This document shows, piece after piece, positions 24,467 to 26,562 of a DNA stretch of 26,562 nucleotides (the first letter of the stretch is position 1; the number at the start of each line of letters is the position of its first letter). Location of the stretch: NCBI GenBank assembly GCA_001563325.1, contig LRSK01000014.1, forward strand, positions 1 through 26,562. The letters are read 5' to 3'. Source of the stretch: Candidatus Thorarchaeota archaeon SMTZ1-83. GTDB lineage: Archaea; Asgardarchaeota; Thorarchaeia; Thorarchaeales; Thorarchaeaceae. The position numbers and the translations under genes were made by a program. The notes under the pieces were generated by a model. It worked only from the letters and a program-made list of their open reading frames with translations, was not told the origin of the DNA and searched no databases.

Positions 24467-25648
24467 TCAGTCCAGAGTTGGCTTCTTCGAGAAGATGAAA
24501 CTGGCAGACAATACAGCAATTACAGAGAATGCAAGAAGTGTCAGAATCGAGCTCCAGACATCTAGCAGGCTCAGTCCCTTGAACGCCGTGGCCACAAGTA
24601 GGTCCAACCCCAGATTCATGGGCAATATGTCGTTGAGCACTCCAACATCTATGAAGAAACCCGACAAGATGATGGTCGCAAACATCACAAAGAGAAACAT
24701 CTGGTTTGCCTGCAGTCTCGTACCTGCAATCGCAGAGATTAGAATGCCCGTTGTAGAACCGGTCAGAGACGTAAGACTCATGATGATAATCAAGGATTCA
24801 AAGCCCGTGTTCAGATTCAGGTCAAAGGCCAACACCCAGAGAGATATTAGGAGAAGGGATTGGAAGAACCCGATGATGACGTAACCAAGTACCTTTGCAA
24901 CTATTACTTCAAGTCTATTAGTCGGGGTTAGGAGCATTCTGCGAAGCGGTATGTCACCTACGATTGATTGAGCAGAAGTCATCGCTATTCCAAGATACGA
25001 GGAGAATACTACGATGAACCCCCCGAAGGTTGTGATGAGGTAACCTCCTTCAGGTGTAAACTCAATTATCATTGACGGAAATACTTCTGATCTAATCCAG
25101 AGTTTCGAGGCCCTGAAAATGATGATGCTCGCCTGCACGGTACCCATCACGCTACTTTGGCCCAGCAGGTCTGTCGCATCGACATGCATCTCAATGTAGG
25201 TTGGCTTGTTTATCGTGAGGTTTGCTTCGAATCCGTCCGGAATGATCACAAACCCATCGATTTGCATGTTGTAGAGGTCGTTGAAGGCGTCCTCTTCGCT
25301 TTCGTATTCTATTAGTTCGCCCGCGATTTGCTCTAGGAACGCCGTGAAGTTCTCAGAGAGATCCTCTCCTTCGTAAGTCCTGGTCGTGTCACGATCTATT
25401 ATACCAAGAACTATCCCCCCTCCAGTTTGAGTTTCATTGGCTGAACCACCTCCTCCAAAGCCTCCACCACCTCCTAGGTCTAAGTCACCCATCTCGCTGA
25501 CGTCTGTGACATACCAGAGCATGCCGATGAGAGCTGCTGGCAAGAAGAAGATTAGGAACAATGCCACCTTGTCCTTGATTATGAGACGGAGTTCCTTCGC
25601 CACCATATTCCTAATGCGACGCGATGGTTTTGTTAGTACCTCCGCCAT
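24467..25648 (-). CDS. ABC-2 type transporter permease
   Basis: The 393-residue product has the ABC-2 (PF12698-like) layout: a cytosolic amphipathic start (RNMVAKELRLIIKDKVAL), a first membrane helix (about 29-48), a large extracytoplasmic domain (about 50-205), then five or so helices (from about 208 to the end). The outer domain begins with MGDLDLGG and a Gly-rich run (54-68), then IVLGIIDRD and DGFVIIPDGFEANL, which is typical of these permeases. Such proteins export or flip substrates as dimers powered by two ATPases; no substrate is evident. The start is supported by GAGGGATGTG a few nt upstream of the ATG. First gene of the operon and its only permease, so it would act as a homodimer or with a subunit encoded elsewhere. 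Confidence 0.9.
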   Translation of the reverse strand: MAEVLTKPSRRIRNMVAKELRLIIKDKVALFLIFFLPAALIGMLWYVTDVSEMGDLDLGGGGGFGGGGSANETQTGGGIVLGIIDRDTTRTYEGEDLSENFTAFLEQIAGELIEYESEEDAFNDLYNMQIDGFVIIPDGFEANLTINKPTYIEMHVDATDLLGQSSVMGTVQASIIIFRASKLWIRSEVFPSMIIEFTPEGGYLITTFGGFIVVFSSYLGIAMTSAQSIVGDIPLRRMLLTPTNRLEVIVAKVLGYVIIGFFQSLLLISLWVLAFDLNLNTGFESLIIIMSLTSLTGSTTGILISAIAGTRLQANQMFLFVMFATIILSGFFIDVGVLNDILPMNLGLDLLVATAFKGLSLLDVWSSILTLLAFSVIAVLSASFIFSKKPTLD

Positions 25649-25656
25649 TTCACATC

Positions 25657-25767
25657 CCTCTCTAGCTTATTGTGGGGAGGAGTGCCAGACATGCTCATTC
25701 TGCAGTTTTCGTTCAAATCGTCAAAAGTGTGCTATTAAGGGTTGGGTATCTATACTCGCTAGAGAGG
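25657..25767. repeat. 10-bp inverted repeat across the divergent promoter region
   Basis: GCTAGAGAGG reads on the minus strand at 25666-25657, just before the permease start and overlapping its ribosome site. It reads on the plus strand at 25758-25767, about 90 nt before the divergent gene. The two exact copies face apart. Role unknown. Confidence 0.4.
25731..25739 (-). promoter_or_regulatory. Candidate TATA box of the five-gene operon
   Basis: CTTAATAGC on the minus strand is centred about 87 nt before the permease ATG, predicting a leader of about 60 nt. A second A/T-rich element (GAGTATAGATA) lies about 15 nt further upstream, so the exact promoter is uncertain. Confidence 0.35.
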
Positions 25768-25790
25768 CAAGAATCAACATCTACATGATA

Positions 25791-25800
25791 GATTAATAGC
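25791..25800 (+). promoter_or_regulatory. Candidate TATA box of right-edge gene
   Basis: GATTAATAGC is centred about 65 nt before the ATG at 25861, predicting a leader of roughly 40 nt with a GGTGA ribosome site at 25848-25852. Confidence 0.4.
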
Positions 25801-25860
25801 CTCACACGGCCAGCATCTCTGTATCTAAGTGGCAGCGCTACTAGTACGGTGAACTCGCTA

Positions 25861-26562
25861 ATGCAGGAGTGCCTTGATGATACGTGCCTTGAACGGCTAA
25901 GAAGAGTTGCTGGCTACAACCGAGTATCTCTCACAGACGACCAAGGCATCCCTGCAACAGAGGCAGCGAAGCTTCTCCGCTCAGGTCTGAACGGGCGCGT
26001 TTACTCACCTGCAGAGCAATGGATGTTGCCCCAATGGGCGATTAAGAAGTCCCAGAAACAACCCATTGATGAGACTGGATTCGCCAATGATACCAATAGA
26101 AACTGGACATTTGTCGGAGGAGTTGGAACCAAGAAGTATGGAGTGGCCGATCCATCAGGGCTGTTGACAGTGTTGCCGGAGTGTGGTTCTCTTGACTTCT
26201 GGGTTCAAAATGGGTCAGAGATAGTATTTCCTGCTCTCGCAGATAGCGATGGTCCCAGGCTAGTACTGATATCCCCAGAAGACCAAGTCCTTGAATGGAA
26301 ACACGTGCGGAGTCCGGTGGAGTTCACGCGCCTAATCTACCACTCATGCAACGGTGAACATGAGTACATCTACAACGAAATACTGGTAAAGAACAACTCA
26401 CTGAAGGATGCCCTAATCACGTTCTATGTGGCAGTTCGACCTCTCTCTGTGAGAGGGGTAGAGCCGATAGAGAGCTTGGCGTTTCAGCCTGAGAAGCGAC
26501 ATCTGTATGCGAATGGTCTCCTGGCAGTTGTGCTGGACAAGGATCCCGATTCAGTTGTTATG
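25861..26562 (+). CDS. Large protein, N-terminal part, resembling beta-sandwich start of sugar-processing enzymes
   Basis: The ATG at 25861 opens a frame that stays open to the window end (234 codons). There is no signal peptide or membrane helix. The sequence begins MQECLDDTCLERL, passes through a Trp-rich stretch (EQWMLPQWAIK, NRNWTFVGGVGTKKYGVADP), and then beta-rich segments with LVLISPED, YIYNEILVKNN and ITFYVAVRPLSVRGVEPI. The last resembles the N-terminal supersandwich region of glycosidases such as the (alpha/alpha)6 group. That is a weak resemblance, since any catalytic domain would lie beyond the edge. The start is supported by GGTGA 8 nt upstream; an in-frame GTG at 25849 is an alternative. 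It is divergent from the ABC operon. Confidence 0.6.
   Translation, partial: MQECLDDTCLERLRRVAGYNRVSLTDDQGIPATEAAKLLRSGLNGRVYSPAEQWMLPQWAIKKSQKQPIDETGFANDTNRNWTFVGGVGTKKYGVADPSGLLTVLPECGSLDFWVQNGSEIVFPALADSDGPRLVLISPEDQVLEWKHVRSPVEFTRLIYHSCNGEHEYIYNEILVKNNSLKDALITFYVAVRPLSVRGVEPIESLAFQPEKRHLYANGLLAVVLDKDPDSVVM

Noticed and set aside
24454..24519. Longer start for ATPase 1 at 24519
   Set aside because: It would overlap the permease gene by 53 bp; the ATG at 24453 has a clear GAGGTGAG site.
25437..25796. 119-codon plus-strand frame opposite the permease start
   Set aside because: Pro-rich start is the complement of the permease Gly run; it crosses the divergent promoter region and lacks a ribosome site.

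Overview
The window looks like chromosomal DNA of an archaeon. Several genes have A/T-rich archaeal TATA boxes about 25-30 nt before the probable transcript start, and one (the methyltransferase) looks leaderless. Many others carry GGAGGTGAT-type ribosome sites. The proteome is rich in secreted or membrane proteins with thrombospondin-type-3 (TSP3), FG-GAP, S8 and TPR repeats. A Thorarchaeota/Asgard-type source is my inference from gene style, not a proven assignment. I see no rRNA, tRNA, CRISPR array or insertion sequence.

Left part (1-5040): the N-terminus of a secreted beta-lactamase-fold serine hydrolase runs off the left edge. A minus-strand cluster follows: a small two-helix membrane protein, a polytopic membrane protein, and a winged-helix regulator split by a 26-bp tandem duplication. 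Across a shared promoter region, with a strong TATA box and a pair of GAACGTTC sites, lies a divergent paralogue of the polytopic membrane protein. A beta-rich exported protein with a poorly defined start comes next, beside a possible remnant of an older minus-strand gene.

Middle (5200-10530): a leaderless class I methyltransferase; an 1102-residue protein fusing an N-terminal GNAT acetyltransferase to a long beta-sandwich region; and a convergent protein of ten TPR repeats. The stop codons of the last two genes lie in the two arms of one short palindrome.

Right part (10653-25648): a tightly packed five-gene minus-strand operon. In transcription order it encodes an ABC-2 permease, an ABC ATPase with a 245-residue extra N-terminal region, a 1457-residue membrane-anchored subtilisin-like protein, a second ABC ATPase, and a 2247-residue protein made of an FG-GAP-like propeller, about 65 TSP3 calcium-binding repeats, one membrane helix and a small cytoplasmic domain. 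Genes overlap or nearly touch, which suggests translational coupling. The subtilisin-like protein keeps the catalytic Asp and His but has Thr at the Ser position and Asp at the oxyanion Asn position, so it is probably a pseudoprotease. It also carries a GldG/IFT52-like domain after the S8 domain, an arrangement recalling eukaryotic site-1 protease. A Gly-rich GDLDLGG motif occurs both in this protein and in the outer loop of the permease. This operon is the best candidate for an undescribed system: an ABC machine coupled to a pseudoprotease sensor or adaptor and a giant calcium-binding surface stalk.

Right edge: a divergent gene, probably a large carbohydrate-active-like protein, runs off the window.
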